In this document: positions 22,886-32,470 of the stretch, one piece after another
Layout of the letters: each line of letters starts with the position of its first letter
Numbering within the stretch: the stretch's first letter is position 1
Assembly: GCA_964036295.1 (NCBI GenBank)
Contig: OZ038472.1
Location: forward strand, 3,735,501-3,799,500
DNA: 64,000 nt
Direction: 5' to 3'
From: Plumapathes pennacea
Taxonomy: Eukaryota; Cnidaria; Anthozoa; Antipatharia; Myriopathidae
Program-made: the position numbers and the translations under genes
Notes under the pieces: generated by a model
Database searches by the model: none
What the model was told of the DNA's origin: nothing
Seen by the model: the letters and a program-made list of their open reading frames with translations, nothing else

Positions 22886-23700
22886 AGAGCAAGAATTAGA
22901 CTGTAGTCAAGCGCTTAGACATAGCCATTTTCTTATTTTATACAGTCTTTCAGCATCAACATGTTTTTTTTGGACGACATTCAATGCCGATTTCACAAGA
23001 ACGACTAGGCCTGTTTATACTGATTCCATAGGAGTTATTGATGTTGAAACTCTAAGATTCACAACCGAGCCTTGAGTTCATGACAACTTACAGGAATCTG
23101 TTGTTTTACTGCTGCCCAATCACGACATTTTATTTTATCGTATGCGTAGCCTCCAGGGCTTCCTGTAAATGTTGTGAAACAGTGACTTCATAAATAAAAG
23201 CATCTTCTGGTCTGTTTTCTATGTGCTATATATATATGTATAGATCTGTCATAAAGGACTCCTCTAGAAAGTAGCTTGCAACATAGAACTGACTGTTATT
23301 CAAATATATACTGGACCCAAAAATTCTGTTTGCAGGTGTTCTTAATTCTTCTTCTTCTTTTTTTTATTATTTATTTATTTATTTATTTATTTTTGTTTTC
23401 ATCCTTTCCTTTTTCGTGTGTTTGTGAGTTTAAAGCCAGGACTTATAATTCACGCGCACAGACTCATTTTACCTTAATATGTACTGCACAACGGAGAGGT
23501 AACGCTGGGAGCACAATCTAATAAAACAGCATACATACACAGGCTTGACATACAGTACAGAATGTTATTTATGCTTCGCCGCTCTGTTGATTCCTGACTA
23601 AATTATGTTTGTGTAGAAGAGACATGAAAGCAGTTCCTTGGAAACCTTAACTTTTCTTTATATTTTTTTCTTCAAAAAAGATTCATTTACGACTGTACAA
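22886..23700. repeat. Class F2 downstream flank with TTTA microsatellite
   Basis: The flank is shared with 43694-44300, 53563-54230 and 58702-59400. It carries AATAAA at 23193-23198 and a (TTTA)n run near 23366-23392. No gene is seen. Confidence 0.75.
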
Positions 23701-24298
23701 ATACTATCTTCGACATAAAATATGACTCTTTTTGCTTTATGGGACACGCGCAGGAGCTTTAAACACAGGTGAATTCTGCATATTAGATCAACACCATTAT
23801 GCATATTGTATGAAGCAGTTAGGAATTACTAAATTGCTACTTATGGGCGGCGTTTTGTGTAATTTTGTGGTATAACACTTTCAAATCCACTGAAAGTTTC
23901 TTCGTCTATTCTTCTGGTTTTTGTAAATTGGGACTGTAGATTTCCATTAAAAATAGTCTTCGTTACACCTGTTGTGAAAAACAAACCCTATGCAAATCTT
24001 CCCACATCGGTGTGACAACTTATACCATTATTGGTAAAGTCTCCGATCACTTAACTGTTTAGTAAATAATATCCATTCTGTGGTCGTATATAATTATTCT
24101 GGAATCACTTCTAAGTTCACCGAATTCATGTAGTTCGACCACTATATATGTGAGGCTTGATTCAACAAGCTAAATCCTCATATGGCAAATTTCAATGAAA
24201 TTCTGACAGTTTCAGGCAATTAAAGTTTAATGTCAATCATCTAAAAATTCTGTATAAAACGATCTGTTAATATGGTCACATTTCAAACATAAATAATT
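23701..24298. repeat. U block upstream of the broken receptor at 25026
   Basis: It contains the standard phrases 'ttacacctgttgtgaaaaac' and 'tcatgtagttcgacc', then 'ttaatatggtcacatttcaaa', where the 629-bp element is inserted. Confidence 0.7.
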
Positions 24299-24927
24299 TA
24301 TGGTTCACGGCCTGTCGGCAAATCGGATGCAGTCTTGAATTTGTACATGACGTCATGAAAGTTCGCGCCCGCGATTTGGCCGCGGCTGCCAGTATAATAA
24401 CTATGGCAACAAATTGCTCCGCGCGAAATATAAAAAGTAAACTTTTCAATATCTTGTGTGGTGTTGTGGTTTCGATTCTTCTTGTCATCTTTCGATACTG
24501 CATGGTTCGGATTCACGTCGAAGAAACGCACGAACCAGTTGAACGTAAATCGAAATGGAAGGTAGAGGAAACTCTTCACTGTGTTACTTTCACCACCAGA
24601 AACAAACTGGATAAATTTATCAAGACATTGTCGTTCCATAATTACAAAATTCAAAAGTTTGCCACTAAAATGTTGCCTTTTAACAACACGATACTTCATT
24701 TTGCACCTTTTCAAACCAAAATTCTGAAAACAGAAACGATAACTTTCTTTCAAACAAGACTTACTTTACATATCATCAATCAAAACAATGCTTTAATTTG
24801 TCTCCGTGACGCTATTTAGCGTGAAAATATCGACCGCTTTACGGCCAAATGCTTCCGCTACGACGTCATGCATAATTAACTTCGCATAATTTATTATTTA
24901 GGTCTCAGCCTTTGGCCGTGAACCATG
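24299..24927. mobile_element. 629-bp TIR element (copy A)
   Basis: The terminal repeats 'tatggttcacggcc' and 'ggccgtgaaccat' bound the insert. In copy B the 5-mer 'aaatt' flanks both ends, and related upstream blocks lacking the insert (for example 30740-30760) show the empty site. Overlapping frames of about 150 codons exist on both strands (24355-24819 plus, 24298-24753 minus), but neither resembles a transposase. I treat the element as non-coding and non-autonomous. Confidence 0.75.
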
Positions 24928-25025
24928 AAATTGCTTGAATAAGAGTGGCCAGGGATCACTATGTGTGAGATATGCTTCACGCAGAACCCAGGAAGGTGCA
25001 CGAAATTTAGTAAACGAGAAAAATA

Positions 25026-25991
25026 ATGATGAATACAGACAACCGGAGCGAGCCAGTACGAGAGGGCGAAGAGTTCTCCTGCAGCTTATTTATTGATAGA
25101 ACGTCTTTCAAATTAGATGGTGACCCCGTTATTCAGATAATAATCTGCATCTTGATGATACCGACCTGCCTGACAGCGATACTGACAAACCTCCTGGTGA
25201 TAATCTCTCAATTTGGCGGACTCCATCTCTACATTCGCCGTCAAATATCTTACTCGTCGGTCTCGCTTTTTCTGACTTAGGTGTTAGCTTGGTGGCACAA
25301 ACGACATTTATGGTTTCGATTGTTTCTAAGATCAAACAAGAAGCCGATCTGTATTGCAAAGCAAGACTAGCTACACAGATTTTCAGATATTGCCTTTGTA
25401 TAGTTTCAATCTTCACTCTTACAGCCATAAGCCTGGACCGCTACATTGCAATTCATCTTCACCTCAGATATCAAGAGCCTTGTGACTGTAAAACGAACAC
25501 TAACAGTCCTGATCATAATCTGGATAGCAGGAAGTTTCTGCCGTTTATTGTATGGCTTGAAAGTTTTAATCGTTCGATATTTAATAGTTTTTTTTCGCGT
25601 TTCTGTCCCTTTCCGTCATCATTATTGCCACCTGCTCGATATATCGAGTGGTTCGTCGTCATCAGACACAAATGACTGCTCAGATGCAGGTACAAATTGA
25701 ACACAGTGAAGGAAGTTCCCTAAATTTGCCACAGTTTAAAAGATCCTTCATGAACATGTTAATCTTATGTTGGGGTCTTCTACTTTGTTATATTCCTTTC
25801 TTTATTGTATCTTGGATTATATTAACAACAGGTCGTACCCCATAAAAATAATCCGCCTTCGAATTTTCAGTTCTCTTGCTGAATTTCAATTCGTCTCTCA
25901 ATCCCTTCCTGTACTGCTTGCGTTATCGGCCAATCCGTGCCGCTCTCACAAAACTTGTACGGGATTTATTTTGCAAACATCCGTCCAGTGA
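25026..25991 (+). pseudogene. Class A GPCR (class F3), multiply broken (copy A)
   Basis: The full seven-helix homology is readable in pieces. Breaks are a TC insertion in TM1's end (about 25205), one extra base at 'gagccttgtgac' (about 25480), an extra T in the T-run near 25592, and a stop TAA at 25843 in extracellular loop 3. The duplicate at 45709 shares the second break but not the others, so decay began before duplication and continued afterwards. The N-terminus 'NTDNRSEPVREGEEF' and the F3 flank link it to the intact receptor at 30851. Confidence 0.9.
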
Positions 25992-26336
25992 AGATCGAGA
26001 ACACTAGTTGAAAGTGTATACATTTCGTGTCTCTTTGTCTAATACAGTCTTTCAACATCGGCACGTTTCTTCCACCATAACCAATGCCGATTTCACGAAT
26101 ACGATACAGCCTGTTCATATTCTCCATGTAACGTCTCTTGAGTTAAATAGTTTTTGGTTCACAACCGAATCATTACATGATGACATTTGATGGCACCCTT
26201 AGCATATTGCAAGTATATAAAGGCTACAGAGTAGTTAGGCAAAACAGTAAATCATTTTCACATAAAACTACTGTCAGCAGAAGATTATTTATCTTATAGG
26301 ACGATCAACTATATTATCAGTTTATGGTATTATTGC
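25992..26336. repeat. Class F3 downstream flank
   Basis: This flank is shared with 31811-32230 and 46657-47001. Landmarks are 'acatttcgtgtctctttg' and 'gaatacgatacggcc/cagcctgtt'. No gene is seen. Confidence 0.7.
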
Positions 26337-26483
26337 GTGTTGATGAGGGTAATGGAACGCCTTGACAGAGACAATAGCTGACGTTTCGAGCGCTGGCCCT
26401 TCGTCAGAGCGAAAGACGAAGGGCCAGCGCTCGAAACATCAGCTATTGTCTCTGTCAAGGCGTTCCATTACCCTCATCAACAC
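26337..26483. repeat. 69-bp-arm hairpin from a second PLE family (copy A)
   Basis: Arms 26337-26405 and 26415-26483 are reverse complements around a 9-base spacer 'agagcgaaa', with one arm mismatch near the core. The phrase 'cgctcgaaacgtcagct' (minus strand) is the familiar tail of Penelope-like elements, so this looks like two PLE tails joined head to head. The duplicate is at 47002-47148. Confidence 0.85.
26376..26410 (-). ncRNA. Hammerhead-like core in hairpin (copy A)
   Basis: Read on the minus strand: GCT, CTGACGA (CUGANGA core), a stem II of GGGC/GCTC around a CAGC loop, CGAAA, the ACGT minimal stem III, then C and AGC pairing with GCT. The opposite arm has 'acatc' in place of 'acgtc', and its core is changed, so only the minus-strand version keeps the consensus. 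Confidence 0.55.
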
Positions 26484-27214
26484 ACAGTTGATACACCAGT
26501 TTGTCTTCCGCCACGCCGACGCAGTCAACCTAGTTCTCTTAAAAGTTGGTATTACACTAAGGTATTATTGGTGTGTCAACCGTCTCGAAAGTGTAGACAT
26601 TCAGTAGCTTATAGGACAACAAGCTATATTACCAGATTATTGTATTATTGGTATGTAAACCGTCTCGAAAGTGTGGACTTTTAGTCTAGCTCCCATAGTT
26701 TAGTATGTAAATGTTTTGAAATAATGATTGTCAAATGGTGGAGGTTCTTATTCGAATAATTCAATACAAATGACGATCACTATTTATAAATGTAAGGTTT
26801 GTTCCAAACCCAATGAGCATGCGCGGTGTATATCGTATGATTTGCGTGCATTGCAAAAATTAGTAGTATACGGACAAAGATCAAACTCACTAAATACTTT
26901 TCCCTCCATTCTTCTTAACGTTTGCTCGTGAACTTAGTGTCACAAACATTGCACTTAACAACGTGCATTACACCTGTTCTCTTGCGGTTAATAATTGTCC
27001 ATACAATGGCAAATTTCAATAAAATTTTGACAGTTTCAAGCAATTAAAGTTTAATGTCAATCATCTAAAAATTCTGTATAACCTGTTAATATGGTCACAT
27101 TTCAAATAGAAATGACCTAAATAGGAGTGGCCAGGGATCACTATATGTGAAACTCGATTCACGCAGAACCCATTAATGAAGGTGCACAAAATTTAGTGGA
27201 CGAGAAAAACAAAA
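26484..27214. repeat. Upstream block of the F4 receptor at 27215
   Basis: After a stretch shared with 47149-47400, the usual upstream phrases follow ('atgcgcggtgtatatcgtatg', 'gtcacatttcaaatag'). No gene is seen. Confidence 0.65.
27142..27148 (+). promoter_or_regulatory. TATA-like box of the receptor at 27215
   Basis: TATATGT is aligned with the canonical TATAAAT ahead of the 21926 gene, 73 bases before the ATG, within 'ggccagggatcactatatg'. Confidence 0.4.
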
Positions 27215-28174
27215 ATGGGTCCAGACAACCAGACCGGGCTAGTACAAAAAGGCGACGAGTTATCCTGCAGCTTATTGATCAATAAGACTGCTTTTGAGCT
27301 GCACGGCGGCCCCGCTATTCAGATTATAATCTGCATCTTGATGATACCGACGTGCCTGACAGCAACACTGGCAAACCTCTTGGTGATAATCTCAATTTGG
27401 CGGACTCCATCTCTACACTCGCCGTCCAATATCTTACTCGTCGGTCTCGCTTTTTCTGACTTAGGTGTTGGTTTGGTGACGGATCCCGTATTCACAGTTT
27501 CAGTTGTTTCTAAGATCAAGCAAGAAGCCGATGTGTTTTGCAAGGCACGACAAGCTGCAATGATCTCCGCCCACTTCTTCTGTGCGGTTTCGCTCTTCAC
27601 TTTGACAGCCATAAGCCTGGACCGCTACATTGCAATTTATGTTCACCTCAGATACCAAGAGACTGTGACTATCAAACGAACACTTACAGTGTTGATCATC
27701 ATCTGGATAGTGGGAAGTATCTACGGTGTATTGTATGGGTTGGACATTTTAATCTTGCCATTTTTAACAGTTTGCTCAGGGTTTCTGTCGCTATTCATCA
27801 TCATTGTTGCCAGTTGTTCGATATATCGCGTGGTCCTCCGTCATCAGGCACAAATAACCGCTCAGTTACAGGTACAAACTGAACACATTGAAGGAAGTTC
27901 TCTAAACTTCTTAGAGTTTAAAAAATCCTTCATGAACATGTTAATCTTATGTTGTAGCCTTCTACTTTGTTATCTTCCTTACTTTATTGTACGTGGGATT
28001 ATATCAACAACAGGTCTTACCGCATCAAAGCAATCCATTTTAGAATTTTCATATTTCTTGGTGCATTTCAATTCGTCTCTCAATCCCTTCCTGTACTGCT
28101 GGCGTTATCAGCCAATTCGTGCTGCTATCACAAAACTTGTGCGGGGTTTATTTTGGAAACATTCTGCCCAGTGA
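27215..28174 (+). CDS. Orphan class A GPCR (class F4), intact
   Basis: This 319-residue intronless receptor has sequons N5-Q-T and N23-K-T in the N-terminus. TM1 carries Asn54, TM2 'AFSDLGVGLVTDP', and TM3 ends 'ISLDRYIAIYVHLRYQE'. TM6 has 'CYLPYFIV' and TM7 'SSLNPFLYCWRYQ'. The tail ends 'GLFWKHSAQ', where Trp replaces the Cys of other classes. The missing Cys removes the candidate palmitoylation site that the other classes keep at the end of helix 8. The short, Cys-free loop 2 is shared with the family. AATAAA occurs at 28236 and 28529. The duplicate at 47885 has a one-base deletion near its N-terminus. The ligand is unknown. Confidence 0.93.
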   Translation: MGPDNQTGLVQKGDELSCSLLINKTAFELHGGPAIQIIICILMIPTCLTATLANLLVIISIWRTPSLHSPSNILLVGLAFSDLGVGLVTDPVFTVSVVSKIKQEADVFCKARQAAMISAHFFCAVSLFTLTAISLDRYIAIYVHLRYQETVTIKRTLTVLIIIWIVGSIYGVLYGLDILILPFLTVCSGFLSLFIIIVASCSIYRVVLRHQAQITAQLQVQTEHIEGSSLNFLEFKKSFMNMLILCCSLLLCYLPYFIVRGIISTTGLTASKQSILEFSYFLVHFNSSLNPFLYCWRYQPIRAAITKLVRGLFWKHSAQ

Positions 28175-29584
28175 AGAGCAAGAAGACTAGTTAAGCGATC
28201 AGGCATATCCTGTAATTCAGTCTAACATATTGTATAATAAAGATCAGCATGTTTCTTCGACGAAATTCAATGCCATTTCACGAGAACAACCCCCATGTAA
28301 ACATGAAGGCAAGGTCTTCACTTTTTTGTACTGCTGCCAAAGAATAAAAGCACTCAGGAGTAGTTATGCAATCAATAAATTATTTTAATGTTTAAACTAG
28401 ACCGTTAACTTGCAGGAAGATTAGCTATAATGTAAAGCATATTATTTATTGTTAGTGCGTGAGCCGTTTCAAATATCTGGAGTTTGTGCAGCCTGTATAG
28501 CTTTGTAAATGTTGTGAAACAGTGCCTTAATAAAATATAGTGCCCTAAAATGTTTTTTCTCTGGACTAAGTAAAATCTACTGCCACAGACTGCTACTGCA
28601 GATATTCGTAATACCAAGAGAGGCGCTGAAATGCATAAAAAATCACACAGCACGTGTGCCTGAGAATACAAGTTTGGAAAAACGAACAAAAATTGATTTC
28701 ATAACGAAAAAGGGTGCCTTTGAGAGTATAATTTGAGTAAAGGGGAGATGCTTGCAACATAAAATTGTACTTCTATTCAAATAAAATATGATCAACAGTG
28801 TTTAAAATGAAGCCTTTATGATAACAGGGAATGTTGTTTTAGTACAACTGCTGCTCAATTCCGACACTTTTTCCACCTAATAGTTTAAAAGAATATTCGG
28901 ATTACAGAGTGTCCACGTTACACAGCAAATAATCTTGACAAAAAACTCAAAGTGCCTGGGTGTCGAAACAGAAAACAAATTTGTGTGTTGCTGGATATTT
29001 TCAAATATTTCAGAATGAATAATGAGCATCTTCGTAATAACATTTTGTAATTTACATTTTGCCAATGATCGGGTGTGACCAACTGCCCAGATATAAAATG
29101 ATTTCCTATCAAACCTGAAACACAGGACAGACACTCAAACATAATACGAAGATAGATCGGGAGCGAGCTAGAAAAAGGGCAGTATTGAAAAGAGATTCTT
29201 TGTTAAAGCAGCTTGGTCTTCAGTTACAGCCTTCGACAGTTTAACAGACTCCACAAAGACCACTCGGGCAAATACTTCTCCGTATAGACCTCATGCTCGC
29301 TTAATGAAATAATTACCATAAAACGATTAGGACCAGTCTTGGCATGGCGACAACAGGAATAAAACATTCAAATGTTTACAACAAAAAAAAACATGGAACG
29401 AGCTTCCCTGCTTTTTAAAATGTTTCTTACATTATACTATGGACAAGCTCGAGAAGGTATTTGGGCTTCTTTTTAAAATGCACTAAACAATTTTATGCAC
29501 AAATGTTCACCGCTAATAATTTATTGCTCTTATTTGATATGAATTTTCATAACAGGGCCGCTGAACAGGACATTATTTATCAAA
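28175..29584. repeat. Class F4 downstream flank, copy D2
   Basis: This is the most complete copy of the D block. It matches 48847-50202 nearly throughout and 14442-15597 apart from a segment around 28440-28690 missing there. It contains no supported gene; antisense ORFs near 28877-29142 recur only as part of the repeat. Confidence 0.85.
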
Positions 29585-30158
29585 ATGGTTCTCCACAACA
29601 CAAGCGGTCTACTAAAGGAAAACGACAACTCCTCCTGTACTAACTTTCTTTCTAGATGTTCTTTTAAGTTAGATGGCGGGCTCTTGTGCCGACGAGACTA
29701 TTGTGCCCGACAGACTTATAGCTGTTGGCTTGGTGACACAACCCACATCCATAGTTTTGACGGTTGCTAAGATTGCTCGAGAAGCCGATCTGTTTTGCAA
29801 AGCAAGTCAAACTTCATGGATATCCGGCTACTGTCTCTATGCGGTTTCGCTCTTAACTCTCACAGCCATAAGCCTGGACCGCTACATAGCAATTCACCTT
29901 CACCTCAGATATCAAGAGATTGTGACGGTAAAACGAACACTTACAGTGCTGATCATAATCTGGATCGGAGGAAGTATCTCCAGTTTAATGTTCGGCTTGG
30001 ACCTTCTAATCTTCGAATATTTAGTATTTTGCTTTATATTTTTCTTTCCCTTGCTATTATCGTATTTGCCAGTTGTTCGATATATCGAGTGGTTCGCCTT
30101 CATCAGACACAAATAACGGCTCAGATGCAGGTACAAATTGAGCACAGAGAAGGAAATT
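29585..30158 (+). pseudogene. Chimeric GPCR pseudogene (relic N-terminus joined to F2 core)
   Basis: It starts with the relic N-terminus 'MVLHNTSGLLKENDNSS', passes a degraded TM1 region (29670-29725), then becomes almost identical to the F2 receptor at 21926 from 'GLVTQPTSIVLTV' through TM3, TM4 and TM5. Two extra T's near 30042 break the frame in TM5, and homology ends abruptly at 30158 before TM6. This is best explained by gene conversion or recombination from an F2 donor into an already dead copy. Confidence 0.85.
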
Positions 30159-30850
30159 TGATTCTTTTTGTTTTTTGGGGCACGCGCAGCAGCTTTAAAC
30201 ATAGGTGACGTCTGCATATTAGATCAACACCATTTCGCATATTGTATGAAGCAAAGTTAGGAATTACTACATTGCTACTTATGGCGTTTTGTGTAATTTT
30301 GTGGTATAACACTGTCAAATTCACTGATTAAGTTTCTTCGTCTATTCTTCTTCTGGTTTTTGTAAATTGGGACTGTAAATTTCCATTAAAAATATTCTTC
30401 ATTACACCTGTTGTGAAAAACAAACCCTATGCAAATCTTCTCACATCGGTAATGTGACAATTTATAACATTATTGGTAAAGTCTCCGATCACTTAACTGT
30501 TTAGTAAATAATATCCGTTCTGTGGTCGTATATAATTATTCTGGAATTACTTCTAAGTTACCGAATTCATGTAGTTCGACTACTATATATGTGAGGCTTG
30601 ATTCAAGCTAAACACTCATACAGACAATAAATGTCCACACAATGGCAAATTTCAGTGAAATTCTGACAGTTTCAGGCAATTAAAGTTTAATGTCAATCAT
30701 TTAAAAATTCTGTATAAAACAATCTGTTAATATGTTCACATTTCAAACAAAAATTGCTTGAATAAGAGTGGCCAGGGATCACTATACGTGAGATGCGATT
30801 CACGCAGAACCCAAAGGAAGGTGCACGAAATTCAGTAGACGAGAAAAATA
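30159..30850. repeat. U block of the receptor at 30851
   Basis: It begins directly at the break of the chimeric pseudogene ('gattctttttg..ggggcacgcg') and ends with the promoter-like phrase. TATACGT lies at 30783-30789, 62-68 bases before the ATG. Confidence 0.7.
30783..30789 (+). promoter_or_regulatory. TATA-like box of the receptor at 30851
   Basis: TATACGT is at the position aligned with TATAAAT upstream of 21926, within the conserved 'ggccagggatcac' block. Confidence 0.35.
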
Positions 30851-31810
30851 ATGATGAATACAGACAACCGGAGCGAGCCAGTACGAGAGGGCGACGAATT
30901 CTGCAGCTTATTTATTCCTAAAACTGCTTTTGAGTTGGATGGAAGCCCCGCCATTCAGATTATAATCTGCATCTTGATGATACCGACGTGCCTGACAGCA
31001 ACACTGGCAAACCTCTTGGTGATAATCTCAATTTGGCGGACTCCATCTCTACACTCGCCGTGCAATATCTTACTCGTCAGTCTCGCTTTTTCTGACTTGG
31101 GTGTTGGTTTGGTGACAGATCCCGCATTCATGGTTTCGACTGTTGCTAAGATCAAACAAGAAGCCGATGTGTTTTGCAAGGCAAAGCAAGTTACATACAT
31201 CTTCGCCCACTTCTTCTGTACGGTTTCGCTTTTAACTCTAACAGCCATAAGCCTGGACCGCTACATTGCAATTCATCTTCACCTCAGATATCAAGAGATT
31301 GTGACGATAAAACGATCACTAACAGTGTTGATCATCATCTGGATAGTGGGAAGTATCTGCGGTTTATTGTATGGCTTGGACATTTTAATCTTTCTAATTT
31401 TAACAATTTTCTTCGCGTTTTTGTCGCTATTCATCATCGTATTTGTAAGCTGCTCGATTTATCGTGTGGTTCGTCGTCATCAGACACAAATAACTGCTCA
31501 GATGCAGGTACAAATTGAACACAGTGAAGGAAGTTCCCTGAACTTGCCACAGTTTAAAAGATCCTTCATGAACATGTTAATCTTATGTTGGACTCTTCTA
31601 CTTTGTTATCTTCCTTATATTATTGTAATTGGAAATGTATTAACAACAGGCCTTACCCCATCAAAACAATCCGCTATTGAATTTTTAAACTTTTTGGCGT
31701 TTTTAAATTCGTCTCTCAATCCCTTCCTGTACTGCTGGCGTTATCAGCCAATCCGTGCCGCTCTCACAAAACTTGTACGGGATATGTTTTGCAAACATTC
31801 TGCCCAGTGA
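30851..31810 (+). CDS. Orphan class A GPCR (class F3), intact
   Basis: A 319-residue intronless receptor starting 'MMNTDNRSEP'; either of two adjacent ATGs could start it. The N-terminus lacks one residue of the 'FSCSL' motif but keeps a Cys ('EFCSLF'). Motifs are TM1 'ATLANLLVII', TM2 'LAFSDLGVGL', TM3 'ISLDRYIAIHLHLRYQE', a short loop 2 without Cys, TM6 'CYLPYIIV' and TM7 'SSLNPFLYCWRYQ', ending 'MFCKHSAQ'. It is the only intact member of class F3; its sisters at 25026 and 45709 are dead. AATAAA occurs at 32242. The ligand is unknown; plasma-membrane signalling is inferred from the family. Confidence 0.93.
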   Translation: MMNTDNRSEPVREGDEFCSLFIPKTAFELDGSPAIQIIICILMIPTCLTATLANLLVIISIWRTPSLHSPCNILLVSLAFSDLGVGLVTDPAFMVSTVAKIKQEADVFCKAKQVTYIFAHFFCTVSLLTLTAISLDRYIAIHLHLRYQEIVTIKRSLTVLIIIWIVGSICGLLYGLDILIFLILTIFFAFLSLFIIVFVSCSIYRVVRRHQTQITAQMQVQIEHSEGSSLNLPQFKRSFMNMLILCWTLLLCYLPYIIVIGNVLTTGLTPSKQSAIEFLNFLAFLNSSLNPFLYCWRYQPIRAALTKLVRDMFCKHSAQ

Positions 31811-32462
31811 AGAGCGAGAACACTAGTCGAGTGTGTATACATTTCGTGTCTCTTTGACTAATGCAATCTTTCAACATCGGCACGTTTCTTCCAGGATAAC
31901 CAATGCCGGTTTCTCGAATACGATACGGCCTTTTTATATTCTCCATGTATACACCCCTTAAACTAAATAGTTTTTGGTTCACAACCGAACAATCACATGA
32001 TGACAGGGATCATTTACTGCTGCCCAATTCCAACATTATTTTGATGGCACTCTTAGTATATTGCAAGAATATAAAGGCTACAGAGTAGTTAGGCAAAACA
32101 GTACATCATTTTCACATAAAACTACTGTAGAAGATTATCTTATCAGTTTATTGTATTATTGGTGTGTAAACCGTCTCGAAAGTGTAGACTTTCAGTCTAG
32201 CCCCGATAGCTTAGAATGTAAATATTTTGAAGTAATGGCTTAATAAACATGTTGGCCCAAAGGGGTTTGCTGACGGTCTAAGTCAAATTTAATGACAGAA
32301 TTACTGTTCTTCGTAGAGGGAGAAGTGCGTGTGTCAGGGCTGACGCCCAGGATGATCATTTCATGCGCCAAAATCTATTTTGTCCATTAAGACACAACTG
32401 TACAATATTTTCAAAATATTGTGTGACCAGGTGATGATGTGGGGTTTGCACTCAAACTTTAT
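31811..32462. repeat. Class F3 flank and fragment of foreign insert
   Basis: The F3 downstream flank runs to about 32250. It is followed at 32275-32370 by a piece related to the foreign insert at 20610-20720, and then by the LINE target site. Confidence 0.6.
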
Positions 32463-32470
32463 GATTGCCA

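Noticed and set aside
24355..24819. 154-codon ORF as a gene
   Set aside because: It lies inside a TIR element, overlaps an equally long antisense frame and has no domain signature.
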